Position numbers and translations under genes: made by a program
Source of the DNA: Owenia fusiformis
Lineage: Eukaryota; Annelida; Polychaeta; Sabellida; Oweniidae
NCBI GenBank assembly: GCA_903813345.2
Contig: CAIIXF020000012.1
Span: 33,616,572-33,680,571 of the forward strand
Direction: 5' to 3'
DNA length: 64,000 bases
Shown here: positions 32,182-44,063 of the stretch, piece after piece
How the letters are laid out: each line of letters begins with the position of its first letter
How positions within the stretch are numbered: position 1 is the stretch's first letter
The notes under the pieces: model-generated
What the model was told of the DNA's origin: nothing
Seen by the model: the letters and a program-made list of their open reading frames with translations, nothing else
The model's database searches: none

Positions 32182-32846
32182 GTTAGTCTTCACGATGTAT
32201 TCTGTATGTTGGTCTATCATTATTAATTCATTGTAATGTTACTCATTGTACGACTTGTCAAGACAGGAAACATACAGGCTCATATCCAGAATTTGCCAAG
32301 GTTTACTTTTTAAAAAATTTCAGGGGGCTCATTTTTTACTACATTGTCCCAATTAGGATCAAAATCACTGGAATAGTGATCAAAATGGTGAAAAACTGCA
32401 TGATTTTGAAAGAATTTTTGGCCAGGGGCGTTTGCTCGAACCCCTCAAACCACGCCCCCCTGGCTACTGACGTAACAGAATTGTATTATGTGTTTTCCTC
32501 TTACTTTAGAAGACAATAAAACGTTGTTTATAGTTTGAATATTTACAACAATATTTTCAATATCCAAACTTAAGCTTTAGGCCATTTTGTCTGCACATAC
32601 TTGAGCCTGATTAAGAAGTCCTGATATTTTTAATCTTTGATTCATAATGTCCATGTTCACTTGCTTTGCAGTTCCATTGTTTTCTCATTCTCAAGTGTGT
32701 GCAAATCGGATATCAAATGGGTAAAAACCTATTTCAAAATACAAGTGGTTACTTGGCTCACTTGCTTTAATGCTCAGGAAATCACTGCTCAATGCTCAAT
32801 GAGATTCATTGGCATTGTGATCATTAGATTTGCATAATTGTTTTAG
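32182..32846 (+). other. DHX37 intron b-c, unit 2
   Basis: Homologous to 698-1321 and 46,476-47,092 but visibly more diverged. Nothing coding seen. Confidence 0.65.
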
Positions 32847-32961
32847 AGTATACACCTAGAGGAGCCTGTCTACATACATCCCAATTCTGTGCTATACAAA
32901 CAAAACCATGAATATGTTGTGTTCCAAGACATCACCGAAACATCGAAACTCTACATGAGAG
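32847..32961 (+). CDS. DHX37: DHX37 exon c, unit 2
   Basis: 115 bp, acceptor 'ttgttttag', donor 'gtgaga'. It reads SIHLEEPVYIHPNSVLYKQ, then YVVFQDITETSKLYMRG. Identical protein to unit 1. Confidence 0.88.
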
Positions 32962-33584
32962 GTGAGATCAGCTAAATTGTATTTTCATAACCGCATATGA
33001 TAAATCGGACAAACTTTGGATGAGCTGACGAGGATAAAGTTAGAAAGAAGGGAAACTTCCAGAGAGAGGGTGCTAAAAAGGAAGAAAAACATCCTACACC
33101 TGAGACCATATTAAGTGTTTATAGAACAAAACATCAGTTACAACTTCAAAACTTCACTTTACTGGATGTCGCAAATGTATGCATATGGTCCAACTCCACA
33201 GTTATCACCAATCATGGGTCTCACACCACTCTCAATACATATAAATATATGGCAGAAACAAACATGTGAGCCAATGGGAAGACCATTATTCAAGTGGATG
33301 AAGAAATATATACAGGACTTATAATCCTCCTTCCTTTGGGCTAGATGTGTTCCCTGTTAGAAAGACAAAGTGTTAGAAAGACAAAATATCAGAAAGACAG
33401 AATATCAGAAAGACATGAGGGAAAATTGTTATGATTTTATAAATTGATGGTCACATATTAGTACTCACCAACTTAATGACAGATAAAGAAGAGAATAGAA
33501 ATGACATTATAATGAATGTATAAACCTTATACATGCATAAATATATAAACCTGAAAATCATTACAGTATTCTCCAATATTGTAG
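32962..33584 (+). other. DHX37 intron c-d, unit 2
   Basis: Contains a short imperfect tandem repeat ('atcagaaagacag', about 33,357-33,418). Otherwise conserved intron sequence. Confidence 0.65.
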
Positions 33585-33722
33585 GTGTTTCTGTGATAGA
33601 AGCAGAGTGGCTGCCAGTGCTCGTGCCCCATGGTTGCGCATTTTCTAAGCCTCTTGACTTACCCCCTCCTAGATACGACAGTTCTTCAGGAAATGTTCTT
33701 ACACACATGACGAGTACATTTG
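33585..33722 (+). CDS. DHX37: DHX37 exon d, unit 2
   Basis: 138 bp, acceptor 'aatattgtag', donor 'gtaagt'. It reads GVSVIEAEWLPVLVPHGC and ends LTHMTSTFG. Open with intact splice sites. Confidence 0.87.
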
Positions 33723-34035
33723 GTAAGTTCCCAGATATATACTTATCTGTATCATCCATAATCTTTGAAAAATCTCTTCTGTCACAAGTGGTGACATATA
33801 ATTATCGTCTCCAACTTTTTTATGGATGATGTTTGACGTTTGATGTTTAATGGGCAGCATTCGGTGGTTGGCATTTAGCATATGTTACAAATAGTATGTT
33901 GTGACATTTTGCCTGTTAATGCCTTGTTAAACTTGCCTTTAAAGATGATGCTCTGAATGATACCATGAATGAGGCAAGTGAGACGTATTGCCTCATTGGT
34001 ATATGTTGTATGTAAATAGAGACACTTTATTACAG
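33723..34035 (+). other. DHX37 intron d-e, unit 2
   Basis: Contains one copy of the dispersed repeat family ('tatcgtctccaacttttt', about 33,795-33,930). No coding content. Confidence 0.6.
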
Positions 34036-34281
34036 GAGTCCGTTGTTGGGAAATCCCTGCAGTTGAGCTGGAGTACCCAGAGTGTATAGACCGTGTCAAG
34101 TATTTCGCTAGGTTCCCATTGGTATATGTTGTATGTAAATAGAGACACTTTATTACAGGAGTCCGTTGTTGGGAAATCCCTGCAGTTGAGCTGGAGTACC
34201 CAGAGTGTATAGACCGTGTCAAGTATTTCGCTAGGTTCCCATTGGTATATGTTGTATGTTAATAGAGACACTTTATTACAG
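34036..34281 (+). repeat. 123-bp array, acceptor plus partial exon e (2 partial copies), unit 2
   Basis: Partial copies start at 34,036 and 34,159, and the full exon at 34,282: exact 123-bp spacing. Both partial copies begin GAGTCC rather than GGGTCC and are near-identical over the full unit, which suggests one recent duplication. Neither has a donor. Confidence 0.9.
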
Positions 34282-34450
34282 GGGTCCGTTGTTGGGAAAT
34301 CCCTGCAGTTGAGCTAGAGTACCCAGAGTGTATAGACCGTGTCAAGTATTTCGCTAGGTTCTTTCTAGAGGCTCTTGTATGTCCTAAGCTGAAGTGCTTC
34401 AGAGAGGATCTGCTGTCTGCGCCTGCCACCATGAATAAGTCATGGGCCAA
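34282..34450 (+). CDS. DHX37: DHX37 exon e, full copy, unit 2
   Basis: 169 bp, acceptor 'tttattacag', donor 'gtaagt'. It reads VRCWEIPAVELEYPECIDRV, then KYFARFFLEALVCPKL and ends MNKSWAK. Open. Confidence 0.88.
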
Positions 34451-34771
34451 GTAAGTATTTATATAAAACATATCCTCGAGATGCATTGACAAAATATAAC
34501 TATTTAAGCTATTTATGTGTATATCTAGATTTGGAATTTGTATGAGTCATATTAGTTTAAGACATGTGCCATAACACATAGAGAAAAACCTGTCTAATTC
34601 AAATGCCACTTGGAGTGAGCTGTAGTGTTCTGATTGGCTGGTGTTCACATTTTGAGTTTTTAACATGGAATTATGTAACAGTATATGGGATTGAAAAAAG
34701 TGTTTAAATTGACAGTTGTTCAGATGGATTTACTGGTTTTACTGTAAACATTTGATGTTTGTTTCTTGCAG
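34451..34771 (+). other. DHX37 intron e-f, unit 2 (empty site of the 781-bp MITE)
   Basis: Uninterrupted version of the intron that carries the TIR element at 2755 in unit 1. No coding content. Confidence 0.7.
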
Positions 34772-34869
34772 ATTGCAGCCTCGTACAGAGAGTCTACTGA
34801 AAGAATTATTAACGGAACAAGTCGACTGCAAAACTAAACTGTTAAAGATCTGGGAAAGTCAACCTACAT
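34772..34869 (+). CDS. DHX37: DHX37 exon f, unit 2
   Basis: 98 bp, acceptor 'tttcttgcag', donor 'gtaagt'. It reads LQPRTESLLKELLTEQVDC and ends WESQPT, the same protein as unit 1. Confidence 0.9.
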
Positions 34870-35418
34870 GTAAGTCACTTGATTTTGTAGCTAATGATGT
34901 TAATACTTGATTGTGAATAAAGTGTAATGTGAATGTTGAAAGCTGGGTACTGTACTATATAGAGACCAAAATCAAATAAAAGATTGACTCAATTAGGTAT
35001 AATGGGACACCAAGGACAATGCTACACTTCTTTCCTAGTTAAGATTCCCCTCCTGAAACGTGTGTTTAGATTTTAATTGGATACTTATACAAAAAAGGGA
35101 TGTATTAAACTTGACCCTAGACTATTTTAGTAAATGGCTGTTTTCCAATACAATATGTACTGAAGCATATGCTACATCTCTTCAAAATCTGTTCATACCA
35201 AACAAGGTATCAATGTAGGTTAGATTTTTTTTTCAATTTTTTAATGTAACTAGACTTATTTGGCAACACTTGTTTCTTGTATTTGATCTAAGCCTGATGG
35301 TCCGTTGTTTGGAAACATACATGGTACACCCCTTTTTAATGGACTCACCTGAAATAAACACTAGTCAACATAGCTATTTTTTCGTACACTTCAAGAGGAT
35401 CATTTTTTTATATTTCAG
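34870..35418 (+). other. DHX37 last intron, unit 2
   Basis: Conserved intron with no recognised insertion. Confidence 0.65.
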
Positions 35419-35495
35419 ATTTATTATCTGCCTACATGCAGTGGATCCCACAATCTCGGCATTTAGAACTAGAAGCCATGTGGCCACCATTATAG
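35419..35495 (+). CDS. DHX37: DHX37 terminal exon g with stop, unit 2
   Basis: 77 coding bp after 'tatatttcag'. It reads YLLSAYMQWIPQSRHLELE, then AMWPPL, TAG. The C-terminal half of unit 2 (exons a-g) is completely open with correct phases. Confidence 0.9.
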
Positions 35496-36080
35496 GACTG
35501 ACAGTGTTGCTATGACAACACAGTTTATGCATTGGGTCCCTCAATCTCGGCACTTAGAAATAAAAGCCATGAGGCCACCATTATAGAACTGACAGTGTTG
35601 CGATGGCAACACAGTTTATGCAGCATATCTCACAATCTCGTCACTTACTAGAAGCCATGTGGCCACCGTTATATGACTGACAGTGTCACTATGGCAACAA
35701 AGTTTATGCAGCGGATCGTACAATTTCGGCACTTAGAACTAGAAGCCATGTGGCCACCAATCACTATAGGACTGAAAGTGTCACTATGGCGACACGGTTT
35801 ATGCAGTAGATCCCTCAATCTCGGCAGTTAGAACTAGAAGCAGTGTGGCCACCATTATGGGACTGACAGTATTGCTATGGCAACATGTTTTTTGCAGTGG
35901 CAAAATCTCGGCACTTAAAACTAGAACAAGGTGGTCATCAATATAGACAAGTGGCAGTGTTGCTATGGCAACACTGTTTTTACAGTGGATCCTACAATTA
36001 TGGCACTTAAAACTAGAAGCCATATGGTCAACGAAATAGGACTGGCAGTATTGCTATGGAAACACAGTTTAAAACATTGT
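35496..36080 (+). repeat. ~91-bp array of terminal exon / 3' UTR, unit 2
   Basis: About six diverged copies of the terminal-exon segment (landmarks 'ctcggcactta', 'gtggccacc' and 'ctatggcaaca'). Confidence 0.82.
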
Positions 36081-36998
36081 AAATAATGTTGAATGACAGG
36101 CAGTGTTTATGATTGGGTGTTGCATGTACATACTAGGCATACTAGGAAAAATTATTTGAATATGAAATGAGAAATTATTAAAAACAAATTAATGTTTCAT
36201 TTGTGTTATGTAACTGTATATTAATTTTAATACTTCATACCAATCGAACTCCTGTATTTGGTAACTTAATGCCTGTCAGTTTGTCAACTAAAAATCTTCA
36301 TGTTCTCATTTTCTGTCAACATGTACCGATGTTTCTTTTCATCAGACACTAGGATTTAGATCAAAACAAAAGTAGTAATTCCATGTCACTCTTATAACTC
36401 CATGTATTCCTACTGATGTTCTAGGTACATAACGAGCGGGAATATATAGTGTATCTAGGGAGCGTTCACCAAGGTCCGGGACCAGGATTGATACACGCTG
36501 TATTCATCCCGGACCCGCTTCTGAAAAGCAAACTCTATTTACATTTTACTCAATTCACGAAATATTTATTATATTTCAAACTTTTTTTTTTATTTTAACT
36601 TTTTAATATCAATTCATTGATCTGCTCCGGAAAAATATGAGTTTGAAAGTTTCACAAACTTAAAAACTACCTTTAAAGACCGGGAAAAGGCGTACTTTAA
36701 AGTACATATTTGAATTTTGGAACTTTATGAGGTATTATGTACCAAGAACCTCAGTTGGTATGGAAAACATCTGTCCCTCGGGAGATACACATATTTCCCT
36801 TTGATAAACCCTATACCCAAAACCTCCCAGTACATAACCCTTATATATCTCTATTATAGTACATTTAGAGAGCATTTAAATTATTTAATTCAATCATATG
36901 TCATCCCAATATCTTGTCCTTCACCATAGCTTCTATCCAAGTATTCTCTGTGTATTGTGTGGGACATTTTGTATTGTATTAGAATATTCAAGATACAC
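36081..36998 (+). other. Downstream flank, unit 2, with the conserved open segment
   Basis: After acceptor-like 'gttctag', a frame opens at 36,425 with the same VHNEREYIVYLGSVHQGPGP peptide as at 5616. A second conserved stretch near 36,720-36,790 reads MRYYVPRTSVGMENICPSGD in one frame. Identity unknown; possibly an exon of a neighbouring gene captured in the duplication. Confidence 0.4.
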
Positions 36999-37133
36999 TT
37001 AATTACGACAAACTTTCATGTTGCTCTTTTTGAAAGAATAATAATAATTGTTTGGTTAGCCAATTTTGTTTGGCCAGTATAACCATGACACACATTGAGC
37101 ACAAGCAGGACAGATAGCATTATTACTATGAAA
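36999..37133 (-). pseudogene. FREP fibrinogen-domain 3' fragment, downstream of unit 2
   Basis: Minus strand reads FHSNNAICPACAQCVSWLY, then WPNKIG, a TAA stop, and PNNYYYSFKKSNMKVCRN with the terminal stop. It matches only the last ~45 residues of the fibrinogen domain of the intact FREP copies. No upstream part is present. Confidence 0.88.
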
Positions 37134-38528
37134 ACCAACACAAAGAATAAAGGTTTGTAAATGCTTGTATGGATCAATTGGGGCCGGGAAGAAAGGGAAG
37201 TGGAATGGAGCAGATTTTGGAACTTGCCTTCGGAATTCTAAATTTATAGAAATAAGAACTTATTGACTTATTTCAGTTTGTAAAGATTTCCAGTCTGTTA
37301 TCATATAATTGATTCAAAATCATGTTATTTTGAATTTTTATATATCATGTAATTCAAGTGAACTTTTACAACATCAACTTTCATGTCATATCTTAAAAAT
37401 ATTGTTTTTATGTCCCCACCACATAGTGTGGGGCCATATTGTCGGCCTAGGCGCGTCCGTCTGTCCGTCTGTCTGTCTGGTCGTCTGTCTGTCTGTCCGT
37501 CTGTCCGTACGTCCGGCAGTTTTCTCCAAAACCGCTACAGATATCACCTTCAAATTTTCAGGGATAACTTATGAGTGCATACAGATGTGGATGAAAAAAA
37601 ATTAACTCGATACCTACTTCCTGTCGGCCATTTTGAAGTCAAATGCTAAAATCCTTGTCTGCAAACTTTAAGAAAAACGGCTTCACAGTTGCTTTTAAAA
37701 CTTTAAAATCTTGTTCACCTCACTTCATTCTAGATCTGATTAGGTTTTGGACCTGTTAGCTCAATCATGTCAGCCATTTTGAATGTTTTAAGAAAAGTTA
37801 GCGCACGATAATACTTTGTATCATATTAAATGGTGTTTTCAGTTTTCATACTTTAACTATTTAGTAGCTTTATAAATAATTTCAGGTGTACTTTGTTGTA
37901 AAAGCCTATGTTATTGTTAACAGTAGTTATATCTGATAATTTTGTAAGAAGAAATCAGCAAAAACTAATAATCACTTTTTTATTGTCGGCCATTTTGGAT
38001 TTTTCCATCCTAAAATCTTGTCTGTAAAGTCTTGTCTACGCGTTTTCAGGTGAACCGTTTGGTAGATCAATTTCAAATTTTCAGGGATGATTCTTAGTAT
38101 GTAAATCTAGATCTGATTAGTTTTTGGGCATTCTGGGTAAATGTCAAGGCAGCCATTTTGGATTTTCCGTCCTAAAATCTTGTCTGTAAAGTCTTGTCTA
38201 CGCATTTCCAGGTGAACCGTTTGGTAGATCAATTTCAAATTTTCAGGGATGATTTTTAGTATGAAAATCTAGATCTGATTAGTTTTTTGGCATTCTGGAT
38301 AAATGTCAAGGCAGCCATTTTGGATTTTCCGTCTTAAAATCTTGCCCGTAAAGTCTTGTCTACGCGTTTTTAGGTAAACTGTTTGGTAGATCAATTTCAA
38401 ATTTTCAGGTATGATTCTTAATATGAAAATCTAGATCTGATTAGTTTTTGGGCATTCTGGGTATTTTCCATCCTCAAATTGTGTCGGTAAAGTCTTGTCT
38501 ACTCATTTTTAGGATAACCATTTGACGG
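37134..38528. repeat. Dispersed repeat with (GTCC/GTCT)n and ~162-bp tandem repeat
   Basis: Starts near 37,410 with 'tgtccccaccacatagtgtg' and a (GTCC/GTCT)n run (37,457-37,512). From about 37,990 a unit marked by 'ccattttgga', 'cttgtctacgcg' and 'agatctgattagttttt' repeats with spacing 163, 161 and less (about 3.3 copies to 38,500). This style of repeat is common in bivalve genomes (general knowledge). No coding content. Confidence 0.7.
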
Positions 38529-38538
38529 GATCACCCAT

Positions 38539-39034
38539 TTTTTTTTTTTTTTTTTTTTATATTTGATTTATTTCATAGTAAAGTAGAATTATTACATACA
38601 CATGTTGCGGCTTTGCAATGAAGCATTATAAGCCACAATTAAATAATAACAAGATTTAAAAAGAAAGTATGACAATGAATTTGCAATAAACAAAAGAATT
38701 ATTGTGTACAAAATTATACAGTTAGTGGTGGAAGAAATACTTACACGCTTGCACACCTTTGAATAAAAGCTGAGGTGAGCCTTAAAATTTCAATATTAAC
38801 TTCTTTTGGCAGACTTCTGTCTCCATACAAAAACAATGATAATTTGTCTTGCTGGTTTTTAAATGCTGGGTAATTAAAATTTAGAAGAGTAAGTGCATCC
38901 TCTAAATCTTTAAGATATTGTGATCTAAGGTTACAAGAGAACATGACATGAATGGATGTTTCATTGCTATACCCACATTTGCATGTAGGGGATGGTACAT
39001 TAGTAAAATTGTGGGCGTAAAAATGGGACTGGAA
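38539..39034 (-). mobile_element. 5'-truncated LINE tail with poly(A) and 10-bp target duplication
   Basis: Minus-strand insertion: a poly(T) run at 38,539-38,558 is the poly(A) tail. The frame at 38,741-39,067 contains YAHNFTNVPSPTCKCG and HVMFSCN, the same C-terminal ORF2 motif as the array-inserted LINE at 18.2 kb. Flanking duplication GATCACCCAT at 38,529-38,538 and 39,035-39,044. Confidence 0.92.
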
Positions 39035-39044
39035 GATCACCCAT

Positions 39045-39742
39045 AGGTGGGGACATTTTGTACACATTTGTGTTCTTGTATAGATTTACTACCGCTCTCA
39101 AGAGGGCAATTCAATCAAAATGCCAATTTTCTTCCAAAATATTGTCCATCTGTTGATGGATGTTATATCATATGTTTATTTGGAAGATTTGCTACTCTGA
39201 TGTCAAGTAGTAAATCTTGTTCTTTATTGGATATACGGTCCCCTCCAAAAGTTTGGCAACAGAAGGTTTTAATATGATAGCTGTCAAATACTGTCAATGA
39301 ATTTAGTTCCTTAATTACAATTGTTCAGAAATATAGGACTGATGAATTGTTATGTCCCTATTAGAAGAGGTGACATGGTGACCTGTCACATGTTGACAGG
39401 TGACATGTTGTTATGGTCTCCAACTTTTTTGTGGACTCTGATTGGCATTTGGCGTCTGTAACAAATGCCAGGTGGGGACATTTTGCGTGTCAATGCCTTG
39501 TTTTAAATGGCGACACAAAAAATGTTTTAATATGTGATCAACCTGAAACTTCTGTTTGCCAAACTTTTGGAGGGGACCATATAGCTTTATTATTAAAGTT
39601 GTAGAAAAGAGGTATAGGAAGTGAATGACAAGTCTATATATTTAGTCTAACTATATTTAAACCTATTTGTTTTTATGTACATCATTTTTGAAGAGAAGCC
39701 CAGCCCACCTCATTTTGCACTATATTATTAATGCATTTTCAG
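39045..39742 (+). other. Fused intron remnants at an internal deletion junction
   Basis: 39,083-39,235 matches 51,300-51,450, just upstream of the helicase linker exon. From about 39,240 ('cccctccaaaagttt') it matches 55,605 onward, the intron before the array. About 4.2 kb carrying the motif V, motif VI and HA2 exons is therefore missing here. Confidence 0.75.
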
Positions 39743-40938
39743 GGCCCAAAGTACATTGCTAGGTGACCTGATGGTGTTTTTGAAGGCAGTTAGAGCATAT
39801 GAATACTGTTTTATATTATTTCAGGGCCAAAGTGCATTGCTAGCTGAACTGATGGTGTGTTTGAAGACAACTGGCAAGTCTATGACGATATTGAAACCTA
39901 TTTACGTTATGTAGTACTACATAATATTTGGAGAGAAACCCAGCGCACCTCATGTGCAATGTATTATTAATGCATTTTCAGGGCCCAAGTGCAAAGGCAG
40001 CTGGAGCGTGTGAATACTGTTCTTTTGTATTATTTCAGGGCCAAAGTGCATTGCTTGCTGACCTGATGGTGTATTTGAAGGCAGGTGGAGCATGTGAATA
40101 CTGTTCTTTTGTATTAATTGTATTATTTCAGGGCCAAAGTGCATTGCTAGGTGACCTGATGGTGTCTTTGAAGGCAGATGGAGCATGTGAATTCTGTTCT
40201 TTTGTATTATTTCATGGCCAAAGTGCATTGCTAGGTGACCTGATGGTGTCTTTGAAGGCAGCTCGAGCATGTGAATACTGTTCTTTTGTATTATTTCAGG
40301 GCCAAAGTGCAATGCTTGGTGACCTGATGGTGCTTTTGAAGGCAGTTGGAGCATGTGAATACTATTGTACTGTATTATTAATACATTTTCAGGGCCAAAG
40401 TGCATTGCTAGGGGACCTGATGGTGCTTTGAAGGCAGTTGGAGCATGTAAATACTGTTGTACTATATTATTAATATATTTTCAGGGCCAAAGTGCATTGC
40501 TAGGGAACCTGATGGTGCTTTGAAGGCAGTTGGAGCATGTAAATACTGTTGTACTATATTATTAATATATTTTCATGGCCAAAGTGCATTGCTAGGTGAC
40601 CTGATGGTGTCTTTGAAGGCAGCTCGAGCATGTGAATACTGTTCTTTTGTATTATTTCAGGGCCAAAGTGCAATGCTTGGTGACCTGATGGTGCTTTTGA
40701 AGGCAGTTGGAGCATGTGAATAGTGTTGTTTTGTATTATTAATACATTTTCAGGGCCAAAGTGCATTGCTAGGGGACCTGATGGTGCTTTGAAGGCAGTT
40801 GGAGCATGTGAATACTGTTGTACTGTATAATTAATACATTTTCAGGGCCAACCTGCATTGCTAGGTGACCTGATGGTGCTTTTGAAGGCAGTAGGAGCAT
40901 GTGAATACTGTTGTACTGTATTATTAATACATTTTCAG
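39743..40938 (+). repeat. DHX37: 93-bp exon/acceptor array, short version (~13 copies)
   Basis: Same unit as at 12,055, more heterogeneous. The first copies have a GGGCCC variant (+1 base), one copy lacks most of its exon part (39,985-40,010), and many copies use the shorter 'tattatttcag' intron end (84-bp type). A three-unit block at 40,276-40,450 recurs at 40,634-40,800. Confidence 0.92.
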
Positions 40939-41095
40939 GGCCAAAGTGCATTGCTTGGGGACCTGATGGTGCTTTTGAAGGCAGTAGGAGCATGTGAATA
41001 CGCTGGCTGCTCCACAGACTTCTGCTTCCAACATGGCATAAGGCATAAAGCAATGATTGAAATACGTAAACTCAGATCTCAGCTCACCAATGCAG
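40939..41095 (+). CDS. DHX37: DHX37 HA2 exon, terminal complete copy, third segment
   Basis: 157 bp with donor 'gtatgg'. It reads [20 protein letters not shown], then [19 protein letters not shown]. Open, and in phase with exon a at 46,156. Confidence 0.88.
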
Positions 41096-42065
41096 GTATG
41101 GAAGGATCATGTTTATATGAATGATTGTAGCATTTTTTGCTCACACAGTAAGCATATGGAATAAATAAGCATCTGTCTGTCCATCAGTCCATCCATCTAT
41201 CCATCCATCAGTCTGATCTTCTGCCAACATACATGTAGGTGGTACAAATTAAAACTGCTTTTTGTATTAAGAAGTGTCTACATTCATTTTTATGTCACCA
41301 TCAGAAATTGTGACATATTGCTATGGTCTCCAAGTTTTTTGTAGCCTTTGTTCGGCATTTGGCATTCAAAGGTAGGCAGATTTGACAGGGTTCGGGTTGA
41401 CAGATTTGATTTATGTTTTATAGGCTGATATCTTATGTCTAGGAAAACTCAATATGACTGCTAAATTCGAAGTTACCCCACTTTTTGTAAAAAATAATCT
41501 TTGATGACTCAAATACAAGTAGTCGCATTTAGTTCAAATTGGCTGATGCCTAAGGACATAGAAGATTCAAGATGGCTGCCAATTTTCACAATTGCTCCAA
41601 ATTTTTGGGTAACAGCGTTATTTTTGTTAACTAAGATAAAAGTTGTCAGATTTGGTTTAAACTTAAAACCCTAATGTCTTGGAGAAATAGGATTTCTATC
41701 CACTCAATTCAAAGTGGCTGACATTTTTCTTAAAAAATGTAATTTTTGATTTCTCAATATTTGTATAATGTCAATTTTTTTAATATATAACAACCAGCCG
41801 ATTCTTGTGGTAATTGTTGAAAGACCAAAATGGCACATGTAGGGTTCTTTGCCATTACCTAGTAAATAGGTAGAATAAGATCTGGAAATGGCAATAAGTG
41901 GGACGACATAAAGGGGTCTTTGAGGATAGGTAGATTAAAATCTGACAATAAATTGACAATTTAAGATAGAATAAATCACATAATCAAAGTCACGTATAAC
42001 TCCATACATTTCTATAATAGTATATTTAAATTTTGAAGTCATTTATTATCCTATTATGTTCCCCT
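41096..42065 (+). other. DHX37 intron upstream of FREP copy 2 (3' side)
   Basis: Homologue of 19,474-20,539, with a shorter CCAT-like run (41,180-41,215) and the same dispersed repeats. Nothing coding. Confidence 0.6.
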
Positions 42066-44063
42066 TCACGCCCATTTAGGACAAACTTTCATGTCAATCT
42101 TTTTAAAAGAATAATACCAATTGTTAGGTGAGCCAATTGTGTTTGGCCATCTGTACCATATCACACACACAATACCAGTAGGGCACCTAGCATTAGTACT
42201 ATAAATACCAAACAGATTTGAATTTAGGCACCTATTAAACCACCAAGCCCCTTTGGAATAATGAACAGCACAATTGTCGCCCCATTTATCATTATCACGG
42301 TCGTTTGTGGTAAATGCCATACCATTGTGGTAACGAAGAGAGTTCCCCGCAGTTCCAGAATAACCTCCAATTGTCAATGTGTAGTTATCGTGTTCATCAC
42401 TCACATCAAATTTGTAGTATTCAGCATACCTTGTTTCACTCTGTGGGGGCCACATGGTAAGTTCAACTCTGAGTTTATAGTTCCCTTGAGTTACTAAACC
42501 ATGAAGGTTGTCCAGGCCAATGAAATATTCTCCTCCTGGGGAACCAAATCCTGACTGGTACTCTGTCCAGCCTCTGTAGAAATCAACACCCCCATCAAAT
42601 CGCCTTGCCATGTAGACACACCCACCACTACAGTACACTCTGAATGCATTTTGTCCTGGTGGTTGGATTTTTCTAACACCAGTAAAGCATGTGTCATCAC
42701 TACAGTCATGAGGCAAAGGTACTGAAAAACATAAAGGCATCATATAGTTAGAGTTTGAAAATATTCTCCAAACTAAATTTTTTCATGACTGCATGAAGAA
42801 ATAATAATAAATATTTGATGACCGACTTTATACTCACGTCTGGTGATCAGAAGAAATGAATGGAGGGGGAGTAGCTGATTTTCGCTAGAAAATTCAACAA
42901 ATCTGGAAGATTTATTTTTACTATTGTCATTGTTGGTTTTGTAAAATACATTACCATACGTTATATAATAAATAATCAAAAATTATTAGAATTGAACTGA
43001 GGGAGGGTAACGGGGGGGGGGGGGGGGGGGAGTGAACGGAAAGGGAGTATTGGAGTAATTTGTCTATAAAACATATGATAAGAGGTGTAACTTGACTTTA
43101 TTTCCAATAACTCCAAATATACCTAATTTTCACTTTCAGAGTTGTAACATCAACTTATTACTGAGTTACTGAGTTCAATTTTCAAATACACAAATCCGTG
43201 GAAATTTCTTTCACCTTAAAGACATATTACCCCCCCCCCTCCGTTTCCCCCCCCCCTCTCCTCCCACCTCTGTTTAATTTCAATTATCTATCTAACGTAT
43301 GGAAACTTATTTTGAAAAACCAGCAGTGGCATTAAATTTGTGATGAAAACATCACTTTTAGTCGCTTGATTTACAGCAAAAACATTGACATTTGCATGTT
43401 GGTGATGCTGCACCTTTTCTAATAGATCGTATATTTTAGAAGCCTCTCGGTTAAAAAAAATCACAGAAGACCTTAGATATTTCCCCGTGTACTGCCCCTA
43501 TTAATTTAAGAATTCAATTGTAAACTTTCTGTTGGAAAAAATAAATCTTGCAGATTTGTTGCATTTTTAGCAAAAATCAACCACTCCCCCTCCGTTCATT
43601 TCTTCCGATCATTGAGCGTGATACTACTAGATTAAATATTGAAACAACTTATATAATAGTAGTAAGCTGTCTTACCTTCTGATTTACTTTGTAAATTGTC
43701 CTGTATCCTTTTCAAGTGATCTTTTATAAGAGTTACATCAGCTTTCATCTCATCAACCTTGTCATTTACTTCTTCCACTTTATCATTTACTTCTTTCACT
43801 TCATCATTTACTTCTTCCACTTTATCATTTACTTCTTCAATTTTATCATTTACCTTTTCCACTTTAACATTAACTGCATTCATTTTTTCTTCATCTCTTG
43901 TGCAGCAGTTTTGTGTATCAGATTTAAGTTCACTAAGCTGTGTGCTCAAGCGTGCATCAAGGTTGTCAATATGCATTTTCTTGCATGTACTGTTTTTTTT
44001 TAGTTTTTTTTGCAAATGAACATCTCCAACGAGGAATACTATTAACAATACTTTAAGATACAT
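42066..44063 (-). CDS. Fibrinogen-related protein (coiled-coil FREP), copy 2
   Basis: Exon 1, complement(43676..44063), starts MYLKVLLIVFLVGDVHL (signal peptide), then TCKK and NCCTRDEE, six VNDKVEE-type heptads, and DHLKRIQDNLQSKSEG with donor GAAG|GTAAGA. Exon 2, complement(42066..42721), after 'tttttcag' in matching phase, encodes the fibrinogen-like domain: PHDCSDDTCFTGVRKIQPPG, YCSGGCVYMARRFDGG, DRDNDKWGDNCA, GAWWFNRC, SNLFGIY, ending KVCPKWA (three residues longer than copy 1). No disabling change visible. Relative to copy 1 it has fewer heptads and a better donor. Confidence 0.86.
42722..43675 (-). other. FREP copy 2 intron
   Basis: Shares the sequence of the copy-1 intron but is shorter by about 500 bp. 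It contains a long G-run (about 43,012-43,030) and C-runs near 43,231-43,257, both prone to length error in assembly. Confidence 0.6.
43749..43874 (-). repeat. 21-bp coding minisatellite, six heptads (FREP copy 2)
   Basis: Six 21-bp units encoding VNxKVxx heptads, against thirteen in copy 1. No cysteine-containing heptads are present. Confidence 0.88.

Noticed and set aside
37440-37605. Val/Cys/Ser/Arg-rich open frames over the GTCC/GTCT run
   Set aside because: Simple-repeat translation within a dispersed repeat; no domain or splice structure.
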